The notes under the pieces are model-generated. The model was not told the DNA's origin, ran no database searches, and saw nothing but the letters and a program-made list of their open reading frames with translations. Made by a program: the position numbers and the translations under genes. A stretch of DNA of 64,000 nt from Mesorhizobium sp. NZP2298 (lineage in GTDB: Bacteria; Pseudomonadota; Alphaproteobacteria; Rhizobiales; Rhizobiaceae): NCBI RefSeq assembly GCF_013170825.1, contig NZ_CP033365.1, positions 3,298,001 through 3,362,000 on the forward strand, written 5' to 3'. The first letter of the stretch is position 1. Each line of letters starts with the position of its first letter. Shown one piece after another: positions 17,491-25,795 of the stretch.

Positions 17491-17670
17491 TTGCTGCGAA
17501 CCGTGTAGCAACTGAGACGCCAGTATCACCCATGGAGCCCGGCGAGACGCCAGGCGAGGCGTGAGCGCTTCAGGAAGACAAATCCAGGAATAGACGATAA
17601 CGGCTGGCCAAGGTTGACGCGACCGTTCCGTCCACCCATTGCCAGCCCGTCAACCGACCCGACATCCTCA

Positions 17671-17696
17671 AGCCTCGCTTTCGCGGGGCTTTTTTT
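17671..17696 (+). terminator. Rho-independent terminator upstream of the tail fibre
   Basis: AGCCTCGC-TTTC-GCGGGGCT forms a short GC stem followed by a run of T (17690-17696). It ends the unit upstream; the fibre start is only 16 bases later, so the fibre ribosome site lies in or next to the hairpin. Confidence 0.65.
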
Positions 17697-17711
17697 CATG
17701 GAGCAAGCCTC

Positions 17712-19715
17712 ATGGCCCGACCTGCAACTGCCGCCGTTCGCCTGTTGACCGGCGAACGCGAACCCGTGCGCCTGGCGACCACGGCCAGCATTGCCCTTTA
17801 TGGGCTGCAGACCATCGATGGCGTGGCTACCGAAGTGGGCGACCGGGTGCTGGTGAAGAACCAGGCCGATGCCAGCGAGAACGGCATTTATACGGCGAGC
17901 GAGGGCCAGTGGTTCCGCGCCGCCGACGCGCGCACCGCGCGCACGATGCAGAAGGGCACGACGGTGCACGTGCAGCAGGGGGCGGCCTCCGCCGATTTCG
18001 TCTATGCCTTCGAAACGCTGAACCCGGTGATCGGCACCGATGCCATCACGCTGGCCTTCTTCCTTTCGGAAGACACGCTGGGTGATGCCACGGCGGCCGC
18101 GACGGCCGCGGCCAACAGCGCGGCGGCGGCCCTGACCTCCAAGAACGCGGCCGCGACCAGCGCCACCAATGCCGGCAATTCGGCCACCGCCGCTTCCGGG
18201 TCAGCCACGGCGGCGGCCGGCTCCGCCTCCACGGCCGCGACCTCGGCCACCAACGCCGGTACTTCGGCAAGTGCGGCATCCGGCTCCGCTTCGGGGGCGG
18301 CGACCAGCGCCACCAATGCCGGCAACTCGGCCAGCGCGGCGGCCGGCTCGGCGAGCGCTGCCTCGGGCTCGGCCACGGCGGCGTCGACCTCGGCGACCAA
18401 TGCCGCAACCTCCGCCACCAACGCCGCGGCATCGGCCACGGCGGCGGCGAATTCGGTGGCGGCGCTGAGCTACACCTTCTCGACGACAACCACCGATGCA
18501 GATCCTGGCAACGGCACCTTGCGGCTGAACAACGCCACCGCCGCGTCGGCGACCGCAGCGTATATCGACTATCTGGACGCTGGCGGTGCGACGGTGACCG
18601 GCATTCTGGACACGTTCGATGACAGCACCAACACGATCAAAGGCCTGCTGACGGTACGCTCCAAGGCCTCCGCCGCCATCTCCTATGTCTACAATGTGAC
18701 TGGCACAGTGGTGGACGGCAGCGGCTACCGCAAGCTGACACTGGCCTATGTCAGTGGCGCCGGCTCCCTGCCGACGACGGCGGGCGGTGTCTGGCTGATG
18801 TTCAACCGGGCAGGGGACAAGGGGGCGGATGGGTTGGGAGCGGGGGATTTCACCGGGCCGGCTTCGTCGATGGCTGACAACATCGTCATATTCAACGGCA
18901 CGACGGGAAAGGTAGGCAAGGACAGCGGCGTCAAGATCGCCGATGTTGTAACAGGTCCGGCATCGTCGGCCGCTGGACGTGTCGCCACGTTCAACGGCAC
19001 GACGGGCAAGATCATTCAAGACGGCGGTGTACTGCTCTCCAGCCTATTGACGTCAGGTGGGGCGCTCGGCACGCCGTCTTCGGGGACGCTGACGAACGCA
19101 ACCGGACTGCCGGTGTCGACCGGCATCAGCGGCCTTGCCTCCAACATGGCCGCGTTCCTGGCGGGCGGCACCAGCGCTCAGCTTGCGGCTGCTGTGACCA
19201 ATGAGACCGGAAGCGGCTCGTTGGTCTTCGGCACCTCGCCCACACTGGCAACGCCTACGATCGACACAATCACGTTGACCGGTGGGCAGATTGCCTTTCC
19301 GGCAACCGATGCGCCAAGCTCTAACGCCAACACCTTGGATGACTATGAGGAATTCACATACACGCCGGTCCTCATCGGCCTGACCACAGCCGGAACGGGC
19401 ACCTATGCTGCCCAGACGGGCAAGGGGACCAAGATTGGCAATCTCGTTTACATCTCTCAAAACGTCGCTTGGACGGCCCACACAGGCACCGGCTCAATGG
19501 CCTTTATCGGCGTCCCGTTCAACGCCAACACGACAAGTCCGACGTTCAGTTACCATCTGCACAACCTGACTTTCACAGGTTCCCCGCAACCGCTGATGAC
19601 TGCGGGTGGCTCACAAATCACTTTGGAGACGGCGGCAAGCGGTGCGGCTAGCGCCGGCATCGGCATGGATTCCGCCGCTCAGGTCCGCATTTCCGGTGGG
19701 TACTTCACCAGCTAA
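17712..19715 (+). CDS. Phage tail fibre protein
   Basis: A 667-residue receptor-binding tail fibre. Residues 1-115 are the conserved N-terminal anchor (AAVRLLTGEREPVRLATTASIALYGLQTIDG, then GDRVLVKNQADASENGIYTAS and FVYAFETLNPVIGTDAI), the type seen in podovirus fibres attached to the tail. Residues about 118-258 are an Ala/Ser/Thr/Asn heptad-like repeat (SATNAGNSATAASGSA units) expected to form a trimeric coiled shaft. The C-terminal half is beta-rich with repeats of FNGTTGK(V/I) around residues 395 and 430. A short duplicate of the N-terminus lies at 16918-17025. C-terminal tips of such proteins decide host range. Confidence 0.8.
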   Translation: MARPATAAVRLLTGEREPVRLATTASIALYGLQTIDGVATEVGDRVLVKNQADASENGIYTASEGQWFRAADARTARTMQKGTTVHVQQGAASADFVYAFETLNPVIGTDAITLAFFLSEDTLGDATAAATAAANSAAAALTSKNAAATSATNAGNSATAASGSATAAAGSASTAATSATNAGTSASAASGSASGAATSATNAGNSASAAAGSASAASGSATAASTSATNAATSATNAAASATAAANSVAALSYTFSTTTTDADPGNGTLRLNNATAASATAAYIDYLDAGGATVTGILDTFDDSTNTIKGLLTVRSKASAAISYVYNVTGTVVDGSGYRKLTLAYVSGAGSLPTTAGGVWLMFNRAGDKGADGLGAGDFTGPASSMADNIVIFNGTTGKVGKDSGVKIADVVTGPASSAAGRVATFNGTTGKIIQDGGVLLSSLLTSGGALGTPSSGTLTNATGLPVSTGISGLASNMAAFLAGGTSAQLAAAVTNETGSGSLVFGTSPTLATPTIDTITLTGGQIAFPATDAPSSNANTLDDYEEFTYTPVLIGLTTAGTGTYAAQTGKGTKIGNLVYISQNVAWTAHTGTGSMAFIGVPFNANTTSPTFSYHLHNLTFTGSPQPLMTAGGSQITLETAASGAASAGIGMDSAAQVRISGGYFTS

Positions 19716-19735
19716 GGTCATAAGGAGACTATGCC

Positions 19736-20221
19736 GTGACGAAAAAAATCGCTCTGTTTCAAGATATCACCCTGGGTTACGACGGCTCGGCCGGCCTTCG
19801 CTATCTGAAGGGTGTCATTGATGACGATGGGAATAGCCTGGGCGGGATGGAGCCTCACAGGCTCGCAATCCAGCCCGATTGTGATGATGTCGCCGGTCTC
19901 GTCCGATGGCAGAACGGGGTGCTTCTCGATGCGATGGGCTTCGAGGTGGAGGACGGCTACGCGCTTGCGGACTTCGTTGCGTCCGCGGTCTCGCACCATC
20001 GCGAAGACCCGACCATCGCAGCGAAGACGAGAGCCTGGTGCGACGCAGCGGAGGCCAAGCGCCTGGCGAGAGTCGCGGAAGAGGAAGAGCGAGCCCGGCA
20101 ACAGGCTGAGCAGGCGGCGGCCGAAGAGCAGGCCGCACAAGAGGCGGAAGCGGCGCGACAGTCAGAAGTGCAGGCGATGATTGACAGCGCTGTAGCGACG
20201 GCTCTGGCGGGGCGAGGTTAG
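19736..20221 (+). CDS. Phage fibre-associated protein of unknown function
   Basis: A 161-residue protein starting at GTG 19736 with AAGGAG eight bases upstream; the nearby ATG at 19731 stops after two codons. The N-terminal half is globular (GYDGSAGLRYLKGVIDDDGNSLGGMEPHRLAIQPDCD). Residues about 100-150 are a charged Glu/Ala/Gln coiled coil (RLARVAEEEERARQQAEQAAAEEQAAQEAEAARQ is one continuous helix region, given here only as a description). It lies 20 bases after the fibre, so a fibre chaperone or attachment role is possible. Confidence 0.55.
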   Translation: MTKKIALFQDITLGYDGSAGLRYLKGVIDDDGNSLGGMEPHRLAIQPDCDDVAGLVRWQNGVLLDAMGFEVEDGYALADFVASAVSHHREDPTIAAKTRAWCDAAEAKRLARVAEEEERARQQAEQAAAEEQAAQEAEAARQSEVQAMIDSAVATALAGRG

Positions 20222-20473
20222 CGCACCCCGATAAAGGGCTGTGCCGCCATCTCAAGAATGCTGCGAAGGCGTTTGATGGGATTGGACTTCTCGGGTAACT
20301 CCTTTGTATCCGCGTACCCGCCGATCAGGCCGGCAACCCGGTACATGAAATCGCGTTTCGGCAAGGCGCCGGTCTTCTCTAGTTCGGCAACCAGAGTGGC
20401 AATAATAGCCGTCTGCGCTTCAAGCATGGCCTTTTATCGCTTCATCGCTCAACCGTTCCGTTGCCTCGGCCAT
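20218..20473 (-). CDS. Small reverse-strand phage protein, apparently frameshifted at its start
   Basis: An ATG at 20473, preceded by AAGAGGTGATGTT, opens a 17-codon frame (MAEATERLSDEAIKGHA) ending at 20420. ATG 20427, inside its end, opens a 69-codon frame (MLEAQTAIIATLVAELEK...) ending at 20218. Removing one G near 20430 would fuse them into a continuous helix SDEAIKAMLEAQTAIIATLVAELE of about 84 residues, so either a one-base insertion occurred or the two frames are translationally coupled. It is the only reverse gene between fibre and lysis genes, where phages often keep a small regulatory or cargo gene. No family recognised. Confidence 0.45.
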
Positions 20474-20580
20474 AACATCACCTCTTGCTGAAATGTTAAG
20501 AACTCTGCCGGCGGATAGTACCGCGACGCATCCTGCCAGCAAGCGTAACCCTCAAAACATACTCACTCGAATGAAAACTC

Positions 20581-20712
20581 ATGGCTGTTTCCCGTGAGAA
20601 GGAATCTCTTGCCCGCGTGCTTGCATATGAAGGCGGCTATTCGAACCATCCAAACGACTTGGCGCCCGACGATGACGGGCTTGAAATCAACTGTGTAGCT
20701 CCGGATCGTTAA
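20581..20712 (+). pseudogene. Truncated second GH108 endolysin N-terminus
   Basis: ATG 20581 opens a 43-codon frame with ARVLAYEGGYSNHPND, which matches the catalytic-Glu region of GH108 muramidases (compare KSEGGWSDNLADPGG in the intact gene at 20745). The expected PGG-T motif is replaced by LAPDDDG and the frame stops soon after. It is a relic of another lysin, replaced by or recombined with the current one. Confidence 0.6.
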
Positions 20713-20744
20713 CTGGAGCCAATCATCACCCGAAAGGAACCCCC

Positions 20745-21485
20745 ATGGACCGCAACTTTGCGCGGGCGCTTGCGCTCGTCCTGAAATCCGAGGGCGGCTG
20801 GTCGGACAATCTGGCTGATCCCGGCGGCGCCACGATGAAGGGCGTGACGCTGGCGAATTTTCGCCGTTATGTGAAGGCCGATGCCAGCAAGGCCGATCTG
20901 AAGAAGATCGGCGACGACCAGGTCGCGACCGTCTATCGGCGGTTCTACTGGGACGCCGTGCTTGGCGCGGAGCTGCCTGACGGTGTCGACTACGCCGTGT
21001 TCGATTTCGCTGTGAACAGCGGGCCGGGCAGGGCGGCAAAATACCTGCAGGCAACCGTGGGCGTCTCCCAGGACGGGCGCATCGGTCCGGCCACGCTGGC
21101 GGCGGCCAGGGAGAGACCCGCTGGCATCGTCATCGACCAGCTTTGTGATGCCCGTCTGGAGTTTCTCAAGCGATTGCCGACATGGGGAGCATTCGGGCGG
21201 GGCTGGTCCGATCGGGTCAAGTCCGTGCGGGCCCAGTCCTTGCTGATGTCGACCCCCGCGACAGTGCCTGCGCCGCCCGCAACGCCAGCGCTGTTCCCTG
21301 GGCCTGTCCCGCCTCCACCCGATGCTGAAACGTCCGCCCCAGAGGCGCCTGCTGCCGAGCCTGGCTCGGCAGCAGGTTCAGGGATTCCGGTTGCCGCCAA
21401 GGCTGGCGGGGTCATCGCCGCCTGCCTGCTGCTTGCCTATGCCGCCTGGCACCACATTGCCGTTGCCCTGCAAGGGATATTCTGA
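20745..21485 (+). CDS. Endolysin, GH108 N-acetylmuramidase with C-terminal membrane anchor
   Basis: A 246-residue peptidoglycan-degrading lysin of glycoside hydrolase family 108 (Zlis-type). Residues 1-85 hold the catalytic domain with LKSEGGWSDN (probable catalytic Glu16), LADPGGATMKGVT and FYWDAVLGAELPDGVDYAVFDFAVNSG. Residues about 90-165 match the family's PG_binding_3 domain (KYLQATVGVSQDGRIGPATLAAA). Residues 170-215 are a Pro/Ala linker and 219-240 a hydrophobic helix, unusual for GH108 lysins, suggesting membrane tethering of the enzyme until lysis. It heads the lysis cassette. Confidence 0.85.
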   Translation: MDRNFARALALVLKSEGGWSDNLADPGGATMKGVTLANFRRYVKADASKADLKKIGDDQVATVYRRFYWDAVLGAELPDGVDYAVFDFAVNSGPGRAAKYLQATVGVSQDGRIGPATLAAARERPAGIVIDQLCDARLEFLKRLPTWGAFGRGWSDRVKSVRAQSLLMSTPATVPAPPATPALFPGPVPPPPDAETSAPEAPAAEPGSAAGSGIPVAAKAGGVIAACLLLAYAAWHHIAVALQGIF

Positions 21486-21487
21486 TC

Positions 21488-21688
21488 ATGGCCACTGTCA
21501 TCCAACCGACCATTCGCCCGACCAACAAGCTGACGGCCGCGACCATCGCCGCCGCGCTCCTGTCGGTTTGCGGCGTCTTCGTGCGCAACCTCTGGCCCTC
21601 CTGGTATGACGCCGAGACATGGGCGATGCTCCTGCCGATCGCCGTCTTTGCCATCGGCTATCTGGTCAAGGATGAGCCGAACCGATGA
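21488..21688 (+). CDS. Holin-like small membrane protein
   Basis: A 66-residue protein with two hydrophobic segments (about residues 16-31 and 45-60) and a charged C-terminus (KDEPNR), starting two bases after the endolysin stop. Size, topology and place between endolysin and spanin-type genes fit a class II holin or antiholin. Its stop overlaps the next start (ATGA). No sequence family recognised. Confidence 0.55.
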   Translation: MATVIQPTIRPTNKLTAATIAAALLSVCGVFVRNLWPSWYDAETWAMLLPIAVFAIGYLVKDEPNR

Positions 21689-21924
21689 GCGCGCTGCTGT
21701 CCTTCCTGCTCGGCAATCCGACCCTTCTCGGCATCGGTGCGGCCATCTTCGCGGCGCTCGGCTGGGGCGTTCGCCAGCGGCTTGCCGGCGAACGCAGCGA
21801 ACGTGCCAGGCAGGCCGCCGACGAGGCCGCGGCGCACGACATCGCGGACCAGGTCCAGAACGATATCGGCGCGCTGCCGGCCGCCACCGCGCGAAAGGAG
21901 CTCAAATCATGGGCAAGGGATTGA
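21685..21924 (+). CDS. Putative inner-membrane spanin (Rz-like)
   Basis: A 79-residue protein with one N-terminal membrane segment (LLSFLLGNPTLLGIGAAIFAALGWG) followed by a charged periplasmic helix (RQRLAGERSERARQAADEAAA). This is the i-spanin layout. A short lipoprotein gene begins inside its 3' end in another frame (21909), the hallmark of embedded or overlapping Rz/Rz1 pairs that fuse inner and outer membranes at lysis. Confidence 0.65.
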   Translation: MSALLSFLLGNPTLLGIGAAIFAALGWGVRQRLAGERSERARQAADEAAAHDIADQVQNDIGALPAATARKELKSWARD

Positions 21925-22103
21925 TGCTGGTGTCGGTTCTGGCCGCGATGGCCGGCTGCACAACCGTCAAGGGCGGTTTCTGCGCGGTGTCGAGTCCGCT
22001 GCGCGTGTCGGCGGCCACGGTCGACGCATTGCCGGACGCCGAGGTCAAGGCGTTGCTGGCACACAATCGCAAGGGCGAAAAACTGTGCGGGTGGAAGCCA
22101 TGA
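21909..22103 (+). CDS. Putative outer-membrane spanin lipoprotein (Rz1-like)
   Basis: A 64-residue lipoprotein overlapping the i-spanin by 16 bases. The signal MGKGLMLVSVLAAMAGC ends in a lipobox (MAGC, Cys17). The short mature part has two more cysteines (GGFC, KLCGW). It lies after AAAGGAG. Overlap, size and lipobox identify it as the o-spanin partner. Confidence 0.7.
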   Translation: MGKGLMLVSVLAAMAGCTTVKGGFCAVSSPLRVSAATVDALPDAEVKALLAHNRKGEKLCGWKP

Positions 22104-22207
22104 CACTCGCGGCATTTACCCCGGACGCAGACATGGTGCTCGGCCGGCTGGTCATTTTCGGCGCCGGATCGGTCTTTGGTCTCCTGATCGCAAGGGCGAT
22201 GAGATGA
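22100..22207 (+). CDS. 35-residue single-pass membrane peptide in the lysis cassette
   Basis: MTLAAFTPDADMVLGR then a hydrophobic LVIFGAGSVFGLLIARAMR. It overlaps the spanin stop at its start (ATGA) and overlaps the next start at its stop. Such overlap on both sides argues for a translated gene, perhaps an antiholin or pinholin. Confidence 0.5.
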   Translation: MTLAAFTPDADMVLGRLVIFGAGSVFGLLIARAMR

Positions 22208-22524
22208 TGCACGATTTTTTCGATCTGCTCGGCATCAAGGGACAGGTCGTCGTCGCCGGCCTGGCCGGCGGTGTCCTGCGCGCTTTGTCGCGGCACCGCT
22301 ACAAGCTGCGCGAGATGGTGGCGTCACCCATTTGCGGCGCGCTCGCCGCCGCCTATCTGACGCTACCCCTGGTCCAATATTCCCGCGCCACGGGCCTGCC
22401 GCTGGCCAATGACGACACGACAACGCTGGCCGCGGCCTTTCTCATCGGCGTCTGCGCCATGTGGATTTCGGATATTTTGTTCGAGGTGATCGTGCGCAAG
22501 TTCAGGCCGGCCCCGGAGGAATAG
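22204..22524 (+). CDS. Putative phage holin/membrane protein
   Basis: A 106-residue protein with three hydrophobic segments (about residues 12-27, 39-55, 72-94), a basic loop (RALSRHRYKLREM) and a charged tail (RKFRPAPEE). It ends the lysis operon. The arrangement resembles phage holin family proteins annotated next to GH108 lysins. Two consecutive ATGs are possible starts. No phage gene is recognisable downstream, so this may be near the right end of the prophage. Confidence 0.6.
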   Translation: MMHDFFDLLGIKGQVVVAGLAGGVLRALSRHRYKLREMVASPICGALAAAYLTLPLVQYSRATGLPLANDDTTTLAAAFLIGVCAMWISDILFEVIVRKFRPAPEE

Positions 22525-22669
22525 CCGCAGGCTTTGCGGTGCCGAATTCTCCATCGAACGGCTCGCGCCGGAACGGGCTTTTTACATTCGTGACTTCTGA
22601 CGGGCCGCTGCTATATCCAGAGCAGGGCTGCCGAACTCGCGGTGGCGTTGATCCGGTCCGGACCTGTGA

Positions 22670-23146
22670 ATGCTTATTGAACGATACGACGGAAACCGCG
22701 AGGCCTTACGGCCTCTGTTTGCCCTGGCAGACGATTCCCCCATGCAGATTTCCAGCTATATCGATCGGGGCGAGGTGCTTGTCGCGCGCGATGGCGGTCG
22801 GATCGTTGGCCATGTGCAGGTCATCGAGACAGGTGAGGGCGGTGTGTTCGAACTCAAGAGCCTCGCGGTCCGCCCGGCAAGGCAGAGCGAGGGGTTGGGG
22901 CGTGCCCTTGTCGCCGCGGCAATCACCCGCTGCCGCGAGCGCGACGGCCGGCGCCTGATCGTCTCGACCGCAACGGCCGATATAGGCAACCTGCGCTTCT
23001 ACCAGCGACAGGGATTTCGCATGTGCCGTATCGTGCAGGACGCGTTCGGGCCATCGACTGGCTACCCCGAAGGCTTGCTTGTGAACGGCATTCCGCTGCG
23101 CGACCAGGTGGTCTTCGAACGCGACCTCGGCACGGATCGAGGGTAG
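22670..23146 (+). CDS. GNAT family N-acetyltransferase
   Basis: A 158-residue acetyl-CoA-dependent transferase. The core GNAT pattern is clear: LVARDGGRIVGHVQVIETGEGGVFELKSLAVRPARQSEGLGRALVAAAI, with the acetyl-CoA-binding Q-x-x-G-x-G/A motif as RQSEGLGRAL at about residues 71-80, then NLRFYQRQGFRMCRI (motif B). The substrate is unknown. It lies just outside the lysis cassette and ends 50 bases before a strong terminator, so it is probably a single-gene unit; the ribosome site is weak. Confidence 0.8.
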   Translation: MLIERYDGNREALRPLFALADDSPMQISSYIDRGEVLVARDGGRIVGHVQVIETGEGGVFELKSLAVRPARQSEGLGRALVAAAITRCRERDGRRLIVSTATADIGNLRFYQRQGFRMCRIVQDAFGPSTGYPEGLLVNGIPLRDQVVFERDLGTDRG

Positions 23147-23197
23147 CGGATCCTCCACCTCGCGCTCCGGCTTCACGACAGTCGCAGACAGTCCAAC

Positions 23198-23230
23198 AGC
23201 CCGCTCCGGTTCGCCGGAGCGGGCTTTTTT
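23198..23230 (+). terminator. Strong rho-independent terminator
   Basis: GCCCGCTCCGG-TTCG-CCGGAGCGGGC followed by six T. The 11-bp perfect stem with a UUCG-type loop ends the GNAT unit. Confidence 0.9.
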
Positions 23231-23342
23231 GCGTTTCGGCCCAAAGCGCGTCGCGGCGAAGTGGATTCATGCGTCGCGCCTTGGGTCTTTGTTTTTATGC
23301 ATGGCGTCTTCCCAAACCGAGGTCACTTTTGGGCGCCATGCA

Positions 23343-24050
23343 TCAGGCCAGGATGTTGACGGCGCGGGCAGCGACAAGCGCGATCGTCAGCAGGGAGATC
23401 ATCGCCTCGGCCATCATCAAAAGTTTGGCGCGCTGGGATAGCGGCAAGGTGTCGGTCGGCGAAAACGCCGTCGCGTTGGTGAAGGCGAGGAAGACATAGT
23501 CGACGAAGCCCGGCAGCCAGTCGCGGATCTCGCGGTCGTTCAACGTCATTTGCGGGAACAGGAAATCGGAATGGGCGCGGTTGACGAGGCCGCAGGTCGG
23601 CGGCCCGCCGCGATCCGTGCTCCAGAACCACAGGGCAAAGATGATGACATTGGTGACCCAGATGTTGAGCGCGTCGATCAGCAGCGTCTGGCCGCTGGAG
23701 CCGGCATGGCCCGCCAGCAGCGCGCGCACCAGGAACACCAGCGAGCCGCAGTTCATGACGCTGACGACGCCGGTCATCACCAGGGCCGTCCTGCGGATCA
23801 TGACGCGGAACCGGCCGACCAGATACCAGTGCTCCTCCTCGACCGCCTTCTGGGTGGCGACCTGCGTCCAGGCCGTGGCGACCGACAGCGGCACGAGCAG
23901 CGCCGCTTCAAGGGCCGGCGCCAGCCAGCGAGGGCCGAATGAAAGATCGTTTATGACCAGAAGCTGCAGGCAGATGATGACAAGGACAGCCGCGCGCGCC
24001 AGCCAGAAATCGAACGCGCGGTGGTGGATGACGGCATGCTGGTGACGCAT
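23343..24050 (-). CDS. Channel-like integral membrane protein
   Basis: About 235 residues from the preferred start MRHQHAVIHHRAF at 24050; an upstream in-frame start at 24200 would add 50 residues of non-membrane sequence. Five or more hydrophobic helices are visible. The last part, DYVFLAFTNATAFSPTDTLPLSQRAKLLMMAEAMISLLTIALVAARAVNIL, follows the layout of two-helix potassium-channel domains (pore helix, filter, 'D..P.S..AK....E'). The normal TVGYG selectivity filter is replaced by TNATAFSPTD. It may be a non-selective or non-conducting relative. No operon partner. Confidence 0.55.
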   Translation of the reverse strand: MRHQHAVIHHRAFDFWLARAAVLVIICLQLLVINDLSFGPRWLAPALEAALLVPLSVATAWTQVATQKAVEEEHWYLVGRFRVMIRRTALVMTGVVSVMNCGSLVFLVRALLAGHAGSSGQTLLIDALNIWVTNVIIFALWFWSTDRGGPPTCGLVNRAHSDFLFPQMTLNDREIRDWLPGFVDYVFLAFTNATAFSPTDTLPLSQRAKLLMMAEAMISLLTIALVAARAVNILA

Positions 24051-24226
24051 CGAGTATCCGGAAGGTTCAGACAGGATCAGATATGCGGGTTGTTCTGTCG
24101 GGGAGGGCAACGGAGCGCTGAAATTCCTGCTCAATCTTGGTCTTGCAATGGCCTGCAAGTATACTTTTTCGTAAGCTTTTACGTTGGGGCTGTTCGGCAA
24201 ACCGGTCGGTGTGATTTAAGCGCCGC

Positions 24227-25795
24227 ATGACGGGAATTGACGACTCCATAGATGGTTGGCTGCCGGCCGGGTTGCCTGTCGCGGGCATCGACCGTTCGTC
24301 GGTCTGGTCCGGCCTGCTTCGTCATCCCTGGTATTTGCTGGCGCTCTTGTGCCTGGTGCAGATCGTGTGCTGGACGGTGGTGCCGGCGCTGATCGACCCC
24401 GCGCCGCCTGGCGATGTCGTGGAAGGTTTCATGTGGGGCCGCGAATGGATGCTGTTGACCTACAAGCATCCGCAGCTTCCCGGCTGGCTGCTTGAAACCA
24501 GCCATCTTCTGACCGGATCGTTCCGCTGGCCGCAATATCTGCTCGCCCAACTGACGATTTCATCGACCTTCGTCCTGGTCTATCTGCTGGCCCGCGACAT
24601 GCTCGGCCAAACCCGCGCGCTGGCCGCCGTGCTCTTGATGCCGTCGGTTTATTTCTTCGGCTGGCCGACCCCGCAATTCAATCATGACTATGCGCAGATG
24701 CCGTTCTGGGCGGCCATATGCTGGCTGCTTTGGCGCGCCGGCCGCGGCGGTGGGCCCGGCTGGTGGCTGGCGCTTGGACTGGTGTCGGGCGTCGGACTCT
24801 ATGCCAAGTTCTCCACCGGCCTGCTGCTTGCATTCGGCGCTCTCTGGCTGTTGTCCGACGCACGCGCGCGCAGCCGGCTTGCGACGCCTTGGCCATGGCT
24901 CGGCCTCGCCGTTTTTCTGGCTGTCGCCGCGCCGCTGGCCATTGAACTCTACCGCATCGATTTCCTGCCGCTGACCTATTTCGCCGACCGCGACGCCTGG
25001 GTGACTGAACACCGTGCGCGCCTGTATTACATCGGTGTCCAGATGGCCGGGCTCTCCGGCTTTCTCCTGGTGCTGTCGATATCAGGGCTGCTGCGGCGCT
25101 CGCCTGCCCCCGAAGCGTCCGTCGAACGCGGCATTCTGGTCTATCTCGTATGGATGGGGCTCGGCCCGGCGGTCCTGATCATGCTGGCCTCGTTGTTCAC
25201 CGGCACCGGTGAATCCTGGGGTGCGCCGATGTACAATCTTGTCGGCGTCGTGGTGCTCGCCTTCCTCGGCCACCGGCTCGGCGCCTTCGAGATGCGAAGG
25301 CTGGCGATCTGCGCATTCACCTGCATCGTCACCATGTCGGCCGCCTATGCGGCGATCCGCTGGACGGACTGCAATGTGCGAGGACGCATGGATGCCGTCT
25401 GCTGGCCGGCGCAGCCGATCTCGGACGAGGCCGAGGCGGTCTGGCACGCGGCGGTGCCCGGCCGGCTCGACGTTGTCGGCGGCGACACCAATCTGGCCAT
25501 GCTGGCTGGCCTCAATGCCTATGACAAGCCGTCGATCTTCACCGACCTCAATATGCGGTTCGCGCCGTGGATCACCAGGCAGCGGCTGCGCGACCACGGC
25601 ATGCTGATGGTCTGGTCGGGGCGTGGTGTGCCGCTGTCGCTGCGGGCATGGCTGGGTAACATCCCGGTCAAGACCGTTCTTTTCAACTGGTCGCGCAAGG
25701 CGCCGCCCGTGCCAATCAATTTTGCCGCTATTCCGCCTGGCACGCGCTATCTGCCGCTTGCCGTGGACAGCCGAACCCGGCATCCGCACAGCTGA
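24227..25795 (+). CDS. GT39/ArnT-type membrane glycosyltransferase
   Basis: A 522-residue polytopic protein of the dolichyl/undecaprenyl-phosphate-sugar mannosyltransferase (PMT_2, GT-C) class. The first luminal loop has DPAPPGDVVEGFMWGREWMLLTYKHPQLPGWLLE, with acidic residues where the catalytic Asp of the family sits and the conserved 'KHP.LP.W' pattern. Then follow about ten membrane helices (VLLMPSVYFFGWPTPQFNHD, GLVSGVGLYAKFSTGLLL) and a C-terminal periplasmic part. It probably transfers a lipid-linked sugar to an envelope acceptor such as lipid A or a polysaccharide. Monocistronic. Confidence 0.8.
   Translation: MTGIDDSIDGWLPAGLPVAGIDRSSVWSGLLRHPWYLLALLCLVQIVCWTVVPALIDPAPPGDVVEGFMWGREWMLLTYKHPQLPGWLLETSHLLTGSFRWPQYLLAQLTISSTFVLVYLLARDMLGQTRALAAVLLMPSVYFFGWPTPQFNHDYAQMPFWAAICWLLWRAGRGGGPGWWLALGLVSGVGLYAKFSTGLLLAFGALWLLSDARARSRLATPWPWLGLAVFLAVAAPLAIELYRIDFLPLTYFADRDAWVTEHRARLYYIGVQMAGLSGFLLVLSISGLLRRSPAPEASVERGILVYLVWMGLGPAVLIMLASLFTGTGESWGAPMYNLVGVVVLAFLGHRLGAFEMRRLAICAFTCIVTMSAAYAAIRWTDCNVRGRMDAVCWPAQPISDEAEAVWHAAVPGRLDVVGGDTNLAMLAGLNAYDKPSIFTDLNMRFAPWITRQRLRDHGMLMVWSGRGVPLSLRAWLGNIPVKTVLFNWSRKAPPVPINFAAIPPGTRYLPLAVDSRTRHPHS

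Noticed and set aside
18046..18489. Long reverse-strand frames over the tail-fibre repeat
   Set aside because: They are by-products of the Ala-rich repeat coded on the plus strand and give low-complexity Arg/Trp/Pro sequence.
22525..23230. Prophage attachment site or tRNA at the right end of the phage region
   Set aside because: No tRNA, integrase or direct repeat of the left end is visible; the left end is outside the window.
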